From: Longimicrobium sp.
Lineage (GTDB): Bacteria; Gemmatimonadota; Gemmatimonadetes; Longimicrobiales; Longimicrobiaceae
Reading direction: 5' to 3'
DNA length: 62,394 nt
Assembly: GCA_036389795.1 (NCBI GenBank)
Contig: DASVWD010000242.1
Span: 1-62,394 of the forward strand
Every line of letters begins with the position of its first letter. Position 1 is the first letter of the stretch. The notes under the pieces are model-generated. The model had not been told where the DNA came from and did not search any database. It was given only the letters and a program-made list of their open reading frames with translations. Positions 52,534-61,900 of this stretch are shown piece after piece. Made by a program: the position numbers and the translations under genes.

Positions 52534-53148
52534 TCAGGCGTCCGCGGCGGTGTCGGAGCCGGCCGGGCGCGCGGCGCGGCGGAAGACGCCCTGCGTGGCC
52601 ACCACGGCCCGGGCGATCTCGATCATCGCCTTGCCGCGCTGCTGGCTCTCGCGCTGCAGCAGGCGGTACGCCTCGCCCTCGGCGACCCCCCGGATCTCCA
52701 TCAGGATCCCCTTGGCGCGCTCGATGGTCTTGCGCTCCTCGATCTTGCGCGACAGCTCGCTCACCTGCCCGCTGAGGCGCGACCACTCCTCGAAGCGGGC
52801 GCTGGCCAGGCGGATGGCGGGGACCAGCTCGGCCTGGCCCGCGGGCTTGGTGAGGTAGTTGAACACCGGGAGCTCGGCGGCGCGGTCCAGGTACTCGGGG
52901 TCGGTGTGCGCCGTCAGCACGATGATGGGGATCGGGCGCGTGCGGGTGATCTGGTCGATGGCCTCCAGCCCCGTCATGCGCGGCATGTCGATGTCGAGGA
53001 TCGCCAGGTCGGGGTGCTCGCGGTAGGCCAGGCGCACGGCCTCGGCGCCGTCGGGTGCGGGGCCGATCACCTGGTGCCCGTGGTCTTCCAGGAACACCTT
53101 GAGCGCCTGCGCGCTCGCCTGCTCGTCGTCGGCCACCAGGATCCGCAT
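52534..53148 (-). CDS. ANTAR-domain response regulator
   Basis: A 204-residue regulator. The receiver (residues 1-120) has VADDEQ, LAILDIDMPRMTG, VLTAH and TKPAG. The C-terminal ANTAR helices are SRKIEERKTIERAKGILMEIRGVAEGEAYRLLQ and SQQRGKAMIEIARAVVA. ANTAR proteins bind paired RNA hexaloop hairpins and prevent premature transcription termination. GGAGG precedes the start. No kinase is adjacent, and no ANTAR target hairpin was identified in the window. Confidence 0.92.
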   Translation of the reverse strand: MRILVADDEQASAQALKVFLEDHGHQVIGPAPDGAEAVRLAYREHPDLAILDIDMPRMTGLEAIDQITRTRPIPIIVLTAHTDPEYLDRAAELPVFNYLTKPAGQAELVPAIRLASARFEEWSRLSGQVSELSRKIEERKTIERAKGILMEIRGVAEGEAYRLLQRESQQRGKAMIEIARAVVATQGVFRRAARPAGSDTAADA

Positions 53149-53466
53149 CTGCCACCTCCCGCACCCGGACGCAGCCTTCCTGCAGGGCGGAACCAGCGGC
53201 GGTCCCGTCGCTCCTTCCGCCGGCACACCGGCGCTGGAGCTGGTCACGCGGATGGGCAGATTCCGTACCGGTGCGCGGGCATCGCCGGAGCCTCGCGCGC
53301 AAGGTGTTGCGGGGGAAAAAGATCGGTGCAGGGGAGCCTCCACGCCGGCCCGCCGGGCCCCGGCGGGCCGGCGTGGAAGAGGGTCGGAACGGCGGGCCGG
53401 CGGGCGAGTCTCCCCCGGGTCCGCCGAAGGGAATCGGGCGCGCCCGCCTGTCCGCGCGGGGGAGCC

Positions 53467-56247
53467 TCACGGCTGGCCCGCGTTGTTCACCACCACGTAC
53501 GCGGGCGGCACGGTGTACGAGCCGCTCCCCGGCTGCGTGGAGACCTTCTCGTTCATTCCCCCGGCGTCGCGGGTGCGGACCCGGTAGTAGACCTTCACGT
53601 CGCCGCTCGCCCCGCCGAGGGCCGTCCAGTCGGCGGCGCTCGGGGTCCAGGTGCCGTAGCACTGCGGCTGCGCCGTGGCCGACACCGTCTGCCACCCGCT
53701 GCCCACGACGCTCGCGAACGCGGGCGTGCCGGAGAGCTCCACCTGGTACTGGGTGTGGCAGGGCGAAGGCGTCGCGGCCGACGGGGAAAACGAGCTCGCC
53801 ACGCCCGACGCGTTGAACCTGTAGCGCGGTCCCGTCCAGACGCGGAACGTCGGCGGAGCGTCGCCCCGCTGCGCGTAGTCGAACTCCGGGTGGACGATCT
53901 GGTCGATCGTGTTGTCGTCGCCGGCGTCGTTGTCGAACACGTCGACGATCGCGTCGCCGCCCATCTCGCCGCCGCCGGCCGCGGGGCAGAAGGTCGGATC
54001 GCCGGTGGCGGCGTCGCCGTCGATGCAGCTGGGCGGGATCAGGAAGACGCCGACGCGCGCCCAGCCGCTGAGGAGCTTGTTGGTGGTGTGGGCGCCGTTG
54101 TGGGCGAACCCCGGCGGCCCTCCCGGCTGCCCGGCGGTGGCCCACTGCTGGGCCATCTGCCGGAGCATGTCCTGCGCGTAGCGGTAGATGTCGCGGTCGC
54201 AGGTGCCGACGCACGTGTTGCTCAGGAACCCGTAGTTGTAGAGCGCGCGGTTGATGCGCACCCAGTACTGCGGCGTCCCCGAGGGGAGGCACTTGCTGCG
54301 CATTCCCTGGCGCGTCAGCCACATCGCCGTGGTGACGATCTGCATGTCCGCGTAGTCGCCGGTGAGGGTCGCCCGCCGCTCCGGGAAGTGGTCCTGCACG
54401 GACGCGGGGGAGAACGGCTCGCCGATGCTCGACAGGCGCGGAAGATACCCGTCTTCGTCGTGGGTGGCGCAGTTCTCCGCCGCGTCGGCGCCGCCGCCGT
54501 TCTTGCGCGACCACCCGGCCTGGCAGGGCGTCGACGCGTAGGCCTGCGCCCAGGCGTCGGCGAAGTCGTGGAACCTGTCGTGGGCGGAGGGGGTGGGCAT
54601 CGGGCAGGGAGACGCGCCGCACCAGTCGTCCGGCCGGCGCTCCTGCAGGCGCGGAGTGCTGATGTGGGCGAACTCGTGGGTCATGCTCGTCGGATCGGTC
54701 GTGCCCGGCAGGACCGCCGGGTCGGTCATCCCCGGCGGGACCGGGCCGAGGAAGCCGCCCGGGACGTCCGGGCAGGACGCCGCCGAGAAGCCGGTCCCCA
54801 GGGCCAGCCTCAGCCTGGAGGTCCCGCTGCCGCCGAAGGCGTCGTAAAGGGCGGAGTTGGACCCGCTGTGGTCCGTCCAGACGGTGGTCGCCGCCTCCGG
54901 GAAGGTCGGGAACGTTCCCGCGTTCATCAGCGTCTCGCGGTAGCTGTGCAGGTGGGCGTAGGCGTTGACCTGCCGGAAGGTGTTGTTGCCGCCGTTGGAG
55001 CAGAGCGCGTTCGCCGCGTCGTTCAGCGGGCTCTGGTTGAAGTTCGCGAAGGTGGCGCTGCCGGCCGGGATGCTCACCTCGCCGTCGTCGAAGTCGCCGT
55101 CGCCGAACCGGTCGAAGCGGTTGAACACCCCGCTGCGGCTGAGGACGTACTGGCCGCCGCTGGCCCCGTCCACCTGGAAGGAGCGCGTCTGCGTCGGCGT
55201 GTTCGGGTCGCGCCGCCACGAAGCGCCCGACGCGGAGACGTTGTCGAACTGCGGAGCGAGCTCCAGCAGCCGGCCGTCCCGCGCGTCGATCCACGCCATC
55301 CAGCTCAGCAGATTTCCCGGCTGCGGTGCGTCCGCGGGAAGCGCGAAGAGCAGCGTGCGGTAGGCGTAGCGCAGGCCGATCACCTGGCTCCCGTCGTCGG
55401 CCCGCGCCGCGCCGTAGGGGAGGAGGACCAGGACGGCGGGCGAGCGCCGGAGCTCCGGGAGGCGCTGGCTGATCCCGCGGAGCCGGAGCACCTGCGCCTG
55501 GCCCCGCTCGACCGCCTCCCGGGGCGGCAGCTCGACCGCGTTGGTGATCCGGTAGCGGTTCAGGACGGCGCCGTGGACGCTCGTGACGGTCTCCCCCTCC
55601 CACCGCGCGGCGATGACGCTGACGTGCTCGATGGGGATGCTGTCGACGCGCTGCGTGAAGACGTACTGGATCCGGGGGCGTTCGATGTCGGCCTTGAACT
55701 GGGCGAAGCTCATCCCGTAGGCGAGCTGGAAGACGCGCTCGGCGACGGGGTTCGACCTTCCCTCGATCATCGCCTGGCAGACGGCGTGGAACCGCCGGTA
55801 GCGGTCTCCCTCCACCTCCTTGCAGGTCTCGCCGGCCAGTCCGGAAAGGTTCGGCGTGGGAAGGGTCTCGCCCTGCGGCCGCGCGAGCGGCAGCCCGATC
55901 TCGCGGATGCGCTCCCCGTACCCCATCGCCCGCAGGAGCGGCGCGACGGTGCGGTCGAACACCTCCCGGGCCGTGAGCGGGGGAGCGGTGCGCGGCGGGA
56001 GGTTCACGATGAAGTTGTCGCCGTCGAACGACGGGAACTTGCCGCGCGCCCCGTCGGGGAGGCGGGAAGGATCGAACTGGAGCCGCCCCGTGATGGGAAT
56101 CGGCTCCGCCTGGATCTCGTGCTTCAGGTTCTCCTGGTCACGGTCCGGATCCTGGAAGCCGACGGCCGCCGGAGCCAGCGAAGGCCCCGAGCACGCCGAA
56201 CACGCGAGCAGGACCGCGGCGAAACCGGCGAGCTTGCCTGGGTTCAT
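53467..56247 (-). CDS. Large secreted lipoprotein with HEFAH motif, putative metalloprotease
   Basis: A 926-residue protein with signal and lipobox (AAVLLACSAC). The central region has TDPTSMTHEFAHISTPRLQE (HEFAH, residues 524-528), a HExxH-type zinc motif, after a fungalysin-like stretch with AYAHLHSYRE. Cys-rich segments (DWCGASPCPMP, NTCVGTCDRD) and a C-terminal beta domain with VYYRVRTRDAGGMNE (fibronectin-like) follow. The start at 56247 is set by GAGGAGG 7 nt upstream. M36-type peptidase is the nearest guess; confident only in 'secreted, HExxH'. Confidence 0.8.
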   Translation of the reverse strand: MNPGKLAGFAAVLLACSACSGPSLAPAAVGFQDPDRDQENLKHEIQAEPIPITGRLQFDPSRLPDGARGKFPSFDGDNFIVNLPPRTAPPLTAREVFDRTVAPLLRAMGYGERIREIGLPLARPQGETLPTPNLSGLAGETCKEVEGDRYRRFHAVCQAMIEGRSNPVAERVFQLAYGMSFAQFKADIERPRIQYVFTQRVDSIPIEHVSVIAARWEGETVTSVHGAVLNRYRITNAVELPPREAVERGQAQVLRLRGISQRLPELRRSPAVLVLLPYGAARADDGSQVIGLRYAYRTLLFALPADAPQPGNLLSWMAWIDARDGRLLELAPQFDNVSASGASWRRDPNTPTQTRSFQVDGASGGQYVLSRSGVFNRFDRFGDGDFDDGEVSIPAGSATFANFNQSPLNDAANALCSNGGNNTFRQVNAYAHLHSYRETLMNAGTFPTFPEAATTVWTDHSGSNSALYDAFGGSGTSRLRLALGTGFSAASCPDVPGGFLGPVPPGMTDPAVLPGTTDPTSMTHEFAHISTPRLQERRPDDWCGASPCPMPTPSAHDRFHDFADAWAQAYASTPCQAGWSRKNGGGADAAENCATHDEDGYLPRLSSIGEPFSPASVQDHFPERRATLTGDYADMQIVTTAMWLTRQGMRSKCLPSGTPQYWVRINRALYNYGFLSNTCVGTCDRDIYRYAQDMLRQMAQQWATAGQPGGPPGFAHNGAHTTNKLLSGWARVGVFLIPPSCIDGDAATGDPTFCPAAGGGEMGGDAIVDVFDNDAGDDNTIDQIVHPEFDYAQRGDAPPTFRVWTGPRYRFNASGVASSFSPSAATPSPCHTQYQVELSGTPAFASVVGSGWQTVSATAQPQCYGTWTPSAADWTALGGASGDVKVYYRVRTRDAGGMNEKVSTQPGSGSYTVPPAYVVVNNAGQP

Positions 56248-56582
56248 GATCCGCCTCCTCATTTTCCGGGTGATCCATATAAAATTGGCCAGTCGAGCGC
56301 TGCGTTGGGGCAACAATCACACCCGGCTTCATCTGTCTGGCGCATTCTCTCCAACTCGGCTCCGGCAGCGGCGCTACACGATCTCCCACCGCAGACCGGC
56401 GGTCCGCCGCCGTGGGGCGCGCGCGCCCCAGCCGGAGCTGGCGAGGGACAGCCATGGCCCAGTGCCGCCCGGCACGGAGCCTTCGTCGGCCGAAGCGGCG
56501 TCGATGGCCGCGGGCGGGGTGGGCGAGGCGGGATCGCTCCCGGGAGCCGGCGGAGTGCCGCGGAAGGGGGCATCCAGAACCG

Positions 56583-56830
56583 ATACCAGCTCTCGAAAAA
56601 GCATTGTGCATGTCATTCCGAGGGAGCCGCGCTCCATCGCCTGCGCACGGGCGAAAGGGAAAGGCGACCGAGGAATCTAACCGACGCCGCTGGAAGCTCC
56701 GCTGTTCGGCTCGAGCCGCTTTCCGCCGGAACCGACTGCGCGAGGTGGCAGCCCTCTGCCGGGGTCGGCTGGATTCCTCGTCGTTCCTCCTCGGAATGAC
56801 ATCATCAGTGGAGCGGAATGCACACTGATC
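56583..56830. repeat. Diverged MITE-like element, copy 4
   Basis: ATACCA...GTGCATGTCATTCCGAGG opens it; CCTCGGAATGAC (56789-56800) is the complement of GTCATTCCGAGG (56612-56623), and ATGCACAC follows near the end. Its ends resemble copies 1-3 but the interior differs. Confidence 0.55.
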
Positions 56831-56857
56831 CACCGGAACCGGGATGACATGCGAAAG

Positions 56858-56890
56858 TGCGAAAGCAACCACCGTTCGATTGCTTTCGCA
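56858..56890 (-). terminator. Hairpin downstream of the NtrC-type gene
   Basis: TGCGAAAGCAA (56858-56868) pairs perfectly with TTGCTTTCGCA (56880-56890). It lies 33 nt beyond the stop at 56923 and is followed outward by CTCACGCACTCACGCACT repeats on the gene side. Confidence 0.5.
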
Positions 56891-56922
56891 CTCACGCACT
56901 CACGCACTGACGCACTTCGGTT

Positions 56923-58290
56923 TTACTGCGCCGTCTCCATCCCGTAGCGCAGCAGCTTGCGGTAGAGCGTCGACGGGTCGATGCCGAGCACCTCGGCGGC
57001 GCGGGTCTTGTTGCCGCCCTCGGCGTGCAGCACCCAGTGGATGTAGGCGCGCTCGATGATCTCCAGCGTGGGGTTGGGCGGCAGGCTCGCCTGCACCAGC
57101 GGCTGCGGCGCGCGCTCGGTGATGCGCGACGGCAGCGCGGAGGGGAGGATCTCGCCGTCGGGGGTCATCACCGCGGCGCGCTCCAGCGCGTTCTCCAGCT
57201 CGCGCACGTTCCCCGGCCAGTCGTACGCCTGCAGCTCCTGCAGCGTCTCGGGGGCGAGGCGCAGCTCCCTGCCGCGCCCCTCGGAGAAGCGCTTGAGGAA
57301 GTACTCGGCCAGGAGCGGCACGTCGTCGGGGCGCTCGCGCAGCGGCGGCAGGTGCAGGGTGATGACGTTCAGGCGGTAGTACAGGTCGCTGCGGAAGCCG
57401 CCGCGGCGGATCTCCTCCTCCAGGTCGCGGTTGGTGGCGGCGATGATGCGCACGTCCACCGGCACCGGCTCGGTGGCGCCCACCGGGATCACCTCGCGCT
57501 CCTGCAGCACGCGCAGGAGCTTCACCTGGGTGGCGGGCGACATCTCGCCCACCTCGTCCAGGAAGAAGGTGCCTCCCTTGGCGGCGACGAAGAGCCCCTG
57601 CTTGTCGCGCACGGCGCCGGTGAAGGAGCCGCGCACGTGCCCGAACAGCTCGCTCTCCAGCAGGTTCTCGGGGAGCGCGCCGCAGTTGATGGAGACGAAC
57701 GGCCCGTCGGCGCGCCCCGACAGCTCGTGGATGAAGCGCGCCAGCACCTCCTTGCCGGTGCCGCTCTCGCCGGAGATGAGCACCGTGGAGTCGGTGGGCC
57801 CCGCGGTCTCGGCCAGCTTCAGCACGTCCAGGAACTTCTTGGCCTTGCCGGTGGGGCGGGCGGCGTCGGTGCGGTCGCGGCGGCGGATCTCGGTCTTGAG
57901 CGCCTGGTTCTCGCGCTTCAGCTGCCGGCTCTCGGCGGCGCGGCGGCAGATGGCCACCAGCTCGTCGTTGGCGAACGGCTTCTGGATGTAGTAGAAGGCG
58001 CCCTCGTTGACCGCGCGGATCGCCGTCTGCAGCGACGCCTGCGCCGTCATCAGGATCACCGGCATGGAGGGGTCGAGCTCCTTGGCGGCCAGCAGCACCT
58101 CCAGCCCGCCCACGCCCGGCATGCGCACGTCGGAGAGGAGCACGTCGGGGCGCACCTCGTGCATGCGGTCGATCCCCTGCTGCCCCCCCACCGCCGTCTC
58201 CACCTGGAAGCCCTCGCGCCGCAGCAGGATGCGCAGGGTGTCCAGGATCGCCGTCTCGTCGTCTACGATCAGGATCTTGGGCTCGCTCAC
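56923..58290 (-). CDS. NtrC-family sigma54-dependent response regulator
   Basis: A 455-residue activator. The receiver has LIVDDE, LLSDVRMPGVGG and QKPF. The AAA+ domain has Walker A GESGTGKE, the sigma54-contact loop as GSFTGA (the usual form is GAFTGA), Walker B GGTFFLDEVGEM and the R-finger region. A Fis-type helix-turn-helix, NKTRAAEVLGIDPSTLYRKL, ends it. The start is GTG at 58290, sharing GTGA with the stop of the kinase gene upstream, so the pair is translationally coupled. Its target promoters (-24/-12) were not found in the window. Confidence 0.93.
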   Translation of the reverse strand: MSEPKILIVDDETAILDTLRILLRREGFQVETAVGGQQGIDRMHEVRPDVLLSDVRMPGVGGLEVLLAAKELDPSMPVILMTAQASLQTAIRAVNEGAFYYIQKPFANDELVAICRRAAESRQLKRENQALKTEIRRRDRTDAARPTGKAKKFLDVLKLAETAGPTDSTVLISGESGTGKEVLARFIHELSGRADGPFVSINCGALPENLLESELFGHVRGSFTGAVRDKQGLFVAAKGGTFFLDEVGEMSPATQVKLLRVLQEREVIPVGATEPVPVDVRIIAATNRDLEEEIRRGGFRSDLYYRLNVITLHLPPLRERPDDVPLLAEYFLKRFSEGRGRELRLAPETLQELQAYDWPGNVRELENALERAAVMTPDGEILPSALPSRITERAPQPLVQASLPPNPTLEIIERAYIHWVLHAEGGNKTRAAEVLGIDPSTLYRKLLRYGMETAQ

Positions 58291-59978
58291 GTGGTGGCCT
58301 CTTGCCTCTGGGTCGTGGCGGCGGCCGGGACGTCGTGATCGTCCGCGGCGGCCGCGCGCAGGTACAGCGTGAAGGTGCTCCCCCAGCCGGGGAGCGGCTC
58401 GTCGACGAACACGGCGCCCCCGTGCGCCTCGGCCGCGCGCTGCACCAGGGCGAGGCCCAGCCCCGTGCCGCCGGGGCGCGCGGTGAAGACGGGGTCGAAG
58501 ACGTGCTCGGCGTGCTCGGCCGGCACGCCGGGGCCGCTGTCGGAGACGCGGATGCGTACGGCCCGGGTGTAGGCGAGCGCGGCGGAGAGGATCTCCGACT
58601 CCACCAGGTCCATCTCCACGGCCACGCGCCCCCCGGGGCCCGCCCACTGCACGGCGTTCAGCCCCAGGTTCAGCACCGCGCGGTGCAGCAGGTCCTCGTC
58701 GCCCTGCACCACGGCGGCGGCGGCGCTCTCGTCCACCTGGAAGCGGACGTCCATCCCCTCGGCCTGCGGGTGGGCGCGCACCAGGTCCACCGCGTGCTTG
58801 ACGAGCGAGGGCACGTAGAGCGGCGCCGGGGTGCGCACCTTCACGCGGGCGAAGTCCAGGAACTCGGTGAGCAGCCGCGACAGCCGGTCGCTCTCGCGCA
58901 CCACCAGCTCCTGCAGCAGCTGCCGGTCTTCGGGCTGCATCCCGTTGCCGGAGAGCTGCTCGGTGGCGCTGCGGATGGAGGCCAGCGGGTTCTTGATCTC
59001 GTGCGCCAGCGATGCCGAGAGCTCGGCCACGGCCTCCAGCCGCTCGGCGCGGCGGCGCAGCGCGTCCAGGCGCTTGCGCTCGGTGATGTCCTGGAAGATG
59101 GCGGTGACCGAGGGCGGGTCGGTGCGCTCCAGCAGCGTGGTGGAGACGCCCAGCACGGTGCCGTCGGCGCGCTCGCCGGTCTCCCAGCGCCGCACCGGCT
59201 CGTGGTTCTCGCGGGTGGCGCGGATCACCCGCCCCAGCCCCGGCGCGGCGCGGTCGAGCGCCTCCAGCACGGGCCGGCCGATCCAGGCGTCGGAGTCGAT
59301 GTCGAGGAGCTCCGCCCCGGCGGGGTTCATGTACGCCAGCCGCCCCTCGCCGTCCACGGTCAGCAGCCCCGTGGCGATGCCGGCCAGCACGTCGTCGGTG
59401 TCGAGCTTCAGCTGCCTCAGCTCGGTCTCCACCTCGCCCAGCACGGCGCCGGTCTGCCGCAGCCGGTCGCCGATGTAGCCGGTGACCAGCGCCACGGCGC
59501 CGAAGAGCGCGCACTGCAGCAGCACGCCGGGGTCCATCCCGTGCGCCGAGAGCGCCACGTCGGCGAAGTAGAGGATGCTGGCCAGCACGCCGATCACGAT
59601 GCCGCCCAGCATCGGCAGCAGCACCGCCCCGGCCACGATCACCAGCACGTAGAGCGGGGCGAAGCTGCTCTCCCGGCCGCCGGTGAGGTGGACGACGGCG
59701 GTCACCAGGAGCACGTCGAAGAGCACCTGGGCGAAGAGGTAGCCGCGCCCGGGCTCGCGCCGCGCCAGGTGCGTGTACCAGAAGGAGAAGACGGTGACGG
59801 CGTAGACGGTCGCCGTGAGCAGCGTGGTGGCCAGCGTGGTGGCGGGCGGCGCCTCCTTCCACGCCCAGGCGGCGGCCACGAAGATCCCGGTGGCGAGCGC
59901 CAGGCGCCCCAGGTACTCCCACGACAGCACGCGCCGCGGCTCGGGGAGGCTGCCGCCGGAGATGCGGCCGGTCACCAC
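58287..59978 (-). CDS. Membrane PAS histidine kinase (NtrB/ZraS-like)
   Basis: About 563 residues. Six or so hydrophobic helices fill the first ~180 residues (LALATGIFVAAAWAW to LFGAVALVTGYIGD). A PAS domain follows (LAGIATGLLTVDGEGRLAYMNPAG), then HisKA with SLAHEIKNPLASIRSAT and HATPase_c (LNLGLNAVQWAG, SDSGPGVPAEHAEH, GTGLGLALVQRA). The start is GTG at 59978 with GGAG 7 nt upstream; the longer frame would begin at a TTG that is really the -35 box of the promoter at 60091-60119. It is the cognate kinase of the NtrC-type regulator. Confidence 0.9.
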   Translation of the reverse strand: MVTGRISGGSLPEPRRVLSWEYLGRLALATGIFVAAAWAWKEAPPATTLATTLLTATVYAVTVFSFWYTHLARREPGRGYLFAQVLFDVLLVTAVVHLTGGRESSFAPLYVLVIVAGAVLLPMLGGIVIGVLASILYFADVALSAHGMDPGVLLQCALFGAVALVTGYIGDRLRQTGAVLGEVETELRQLKLDTDDVLAGIATGLLTVDGEGRLAYMNPAGAELLDIDSDAWIGRPVLEALDRAAPGLGRVIRATRENHEPVRRWETGERADGTVLGVSTTLLERTDPPSVTAIFQDITERKRLDALRRRAERLEAVAELSASLAHEIKNPLASIRSATEQLSGNGMQPEDRQLLQELVVRESDRLSRLLTEFLDFARVKVRTPAPLYVPSLVKHAVDLVRAHPQAEGMDVRFQVDESAAAAVVQGDEDLLHRAVLNLGLNAVQWAGPGGRVAVEMDLVESEILSAALAYTRAVRIRVSDSGPGVPAEHAEHVFDPVFTARPGGTGLGLALVQRAAEAHGGAVFVDEPLPGWGSTFTLYLRAAAADDHDVPAAATTQRQEATT

Positions 59979-60090
59979 CTCGGCGCTCCGCTGCACGGGC
60001 TTCGGCGCGGCCGCGCGCGAGTGGCGCGGCCCGGGAACGGGGTCATCGGGTTGTGCGACGGGAGGGATGGGACGTAAAACGTTGGGGCGT

Positions 60091-60119
60091 ATTGTCGGTG
60101 CGCGGGGGCCGGATGTCAA
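60091..60119 (-). promoter_or_regulatory. Promoter of the NtrB/NtrC-type pair
   Basis: On the minus strand TTGACA (60119-60114) and GACAAT (60096-60091) are 17 nt apart, a near-consensus housekeeping promoter. A leader of about 105 nt would precede the GTG at 59978. Confidence 0.65.
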
Positions 60120-60159
60120 GGTGGGCGCCCGCTGGCCTTAGCTGGCCGTCTCCACGTTT

Positions 60160-60396
60160 TCAAGGAAGGGAGCCACCGTTCCAGGTGTGCTCGGGATCAG
60201 GGAGAAACGTTAACCCAGCACCATCACATTGGTCTGCAACAATCAGCCACCCGCCCGGAACCTTCGCGCGGTAGAGCCTGCTGTACAGAGCAGAGCCTTC
60301 AGGAACCAGCGGGCTCCGGATCATGGCCTGCAGACGATCGAAGTGTAAGGTCTGGCTCACTCGCTGCTCGTCCTTTCCGATTGGCGTCAGATCCAT
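60160..60396 (-). CDS. Small protein of unknown function
   Basis: A 78-residue protein containing DLTPIGKDEQRVSQTLHFD, PEGSALYSRLYRAK and GGWLIVADQCDGAGLTFLPD. It looks like a folded domain but I do not recognise it. Third codon positions are less GC-rich than in neighbours, hinting at recent arrival. There is no clear Shine-Dalgarno. It starts 17 nt after the NHL-repeat gene on the same strand. Confidence 0.6.
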   Translation of the reverse strand: MDLTPIGKDEQRVSQTLHFDRLQAMIRSPLVPEGSALYSRLYRAKVPGGWLIVADQCDGAGLTFLPDPEHTWNGGSLP

Positions 60397-60413
60397 ACGT
60401 GTCTGATTGGATT

Positions 60414-61697
60414 TCACTCCCTGATCCGGAACTTCACGATCTGGTGGTCGTTGCGGTAGGCGGCGTAGAGCTCGTCGCGGTCGGTGATCGCCATGCCGAA
60501 GACGACCCCCCTGCCGCCGACGTCGCCGACGAGGTGGCCCTCGGGGGTGAAGACGCGGATCGCCCGGCCCAGGTCGCTCACGTACACGCGCCCCCGCCCG
60601 TCGAGCGCGAGGTCGTTCGGGGAGCGCAGCTGCTCGGGGCCGTCGCCGCCCTTCCCGCCGAAGCGGTCCACGAAGCGGCCGCTCGGGTCCAGCCGGTACA
60701 CCTCGCCCGTCCACTGGTCCAGCACGTAGAGGTCGCCCGTGCCGGCGACCGCCAGCCGCGCGGGCGACGCCTGATCGCCGATGGCCGCGTGGGCGTCGAT
60801 GGTGCGGAGCACGCGGCCGCCGGGGCCGAGCTGGACGATGCTCGACGGCCACTCGACGGCGTACAGGGTGCCGTCCAGCGCGAGCGCCACGTCGGAGTAC
60901 GTGGCGCTGCGCTGCCGCCGCCCGACCTCGCCGAGCAGGCGGCCGGTGGCTCCCTCGTAGCGCCGGATGCGCCCCGACTGCACCACGTACACGGTGCCGC
61001 CGCGGTCGGCCGCCAGGTCCACCAGCGGCATCTTCGGGTCCGCCATCCACTGGGTGACGAAGGTGCCGAGCGAGTCGAACACCTGCACGCGCCCGCCCTG
61101 GTACTCGGCCACGTACACCCGCCCCTGCCCGTCCACCGCCACGCCGCGGGCGTCGGTGAAGCGCCCCGCGCCGGTCCCCTTGCCGCCGAACGCCAGCACC
61201 CGCTCCGCCAGCCCGCTCTCTTCCGCCGCGCGTGCTCCCGGGCGCGCGGGCGAGGACGCGCCGCGCTCGGCCACGGGTGCCGCGCCCTCCCCGGCGGGCG
61301 CCGACTCTCGCCGGAGCAGCATCAGCGGCAGCAGGGCGCCCGCGCCCGCCAGCACCAGCAGGAAGAGCGCGCAGCCGACGAGCACCCTCGCGTTCGGGGG
61401 ACGCGGCACGGAGCCCGGTGGCTGCGCGGCGGCGATCCGCTCGACCGCCTCCTTCGCCTCCTTGAGCCCCACGCCCGTGCGCTCGCGGTACAGCTGTATG
61501 GCGGGGAGCCACTGCCCGGCGCGCAGCAGCCGCACGATCTCCGCGGTCGTGTCCGGGGCAACGCCGCGGGGGTGCCCGGCCCCTGCCTCGGACAGCAGGA
61601 CGGCGGCCCCGCAGTAGGGGCACTTCACCCGCGTCTCGCCGGCCGGCGGCAGGTCGAGGGGCGCGGAGCAGGTGGGGCAGTGCAGGGAGGCGGGCAT
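60414..61697 (-). CDS. Zinc-ribbon / L7-L12-like / NHL-propeller membrane protein
   Basis: A 427-residue protein. The N-terminal ribbon is CPTCSAPLDLPPAGETRVKCPYCG. A short helical domain with YRERTGVGLKEAKEAVERI resembles the ribosomal L7/L12 C-terminal domain. One membrane helix follows (ARVLVGCALFLLVLAGAGALLPLMLL). The C-terminal ~270 residues are NHL-type repeats (GRFTDARGVAVDGQGRVYVAE, LRSPNDLALDGRGRVYVSD), forming a six-bladed propeller outside the membrane. The ribbon and L12-like domain would be cytoplasmic. The function is unknown. Confidence 0.82.
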   Translation of the reverse strand: MPASLHCPTCSAPLDLPPAGETRVKCPYCGAAVLLSEAGAGHPRGVAPDTTAEIVRLLRAGQWLPAIQLYRERTGVGLKEAKEAVERIAAAQPPGSVPRPPNARVLVGCALFLLVLAGAGALLPLMLLRRESAPAGEGAAPVAERGASSPARPGARAAEESGLAERVLAFGGKGTGAGRFTDARGVAVDGQGRVYVAEYQGGRVQVFDSLGTFVTQWMADPKMPLVDLAADRGGTVYVVQSGRIRRYEGATGRLLGEVGRRQRSATYSDVALALDGTLYAVEWPSSIVQLGPGGRVLRTIDAHAAIGDQASPARLAVAGTGDLYVLDQWTGEVYRLDPSGRFVDRFGGKGGDGPEQLRSPNDLALDGRGRVYVSDLGRAIRVFTPEGHLVGDVGGRGVVFGMAITDRDELYAAYRNDHQIVKFRIRE

Positions 61698-61900
61698 CGG
61701 TCGGCGGCGTGGCGGGCGGGGAGGACGGAACCCGGGGAGCAAGATGGCGCCGCGTCCGCGGGCAGACAACCGTGCGGGCCGCCGGAACGGCGGCCGCTGC
61801 CCGCCGCGGGGCCTCGAATGTGCTGGGGCAATCGTGTTCCGCGGGTGTTGCGGGACGGTTCGCCCTCCCGTCAGATTCCAGATCCTACCGGATTGCACTC

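Larger units (their letters stand above)
56248..56922. other. Intergenic region with a diverged MITE-like element and a hairpin
   Basis: The segment upstream of the large lipoprotein has an AT-rich patch (TATAAAATTGG complement near 56278) that may hold its promoter. The MITE-like element at 56583-56830 and the hairpin at 56858-56890 fill much of the rest. No gene seen. Confidence 0.5.

Noticed and set aside
58287-60119. TTG at 60119 as start of the membrane kinase
   Set aside because: That TTG is the first half of a TTGACA -35 with a -10 17 nt away, and GTG at 59978 has a ribosome site.
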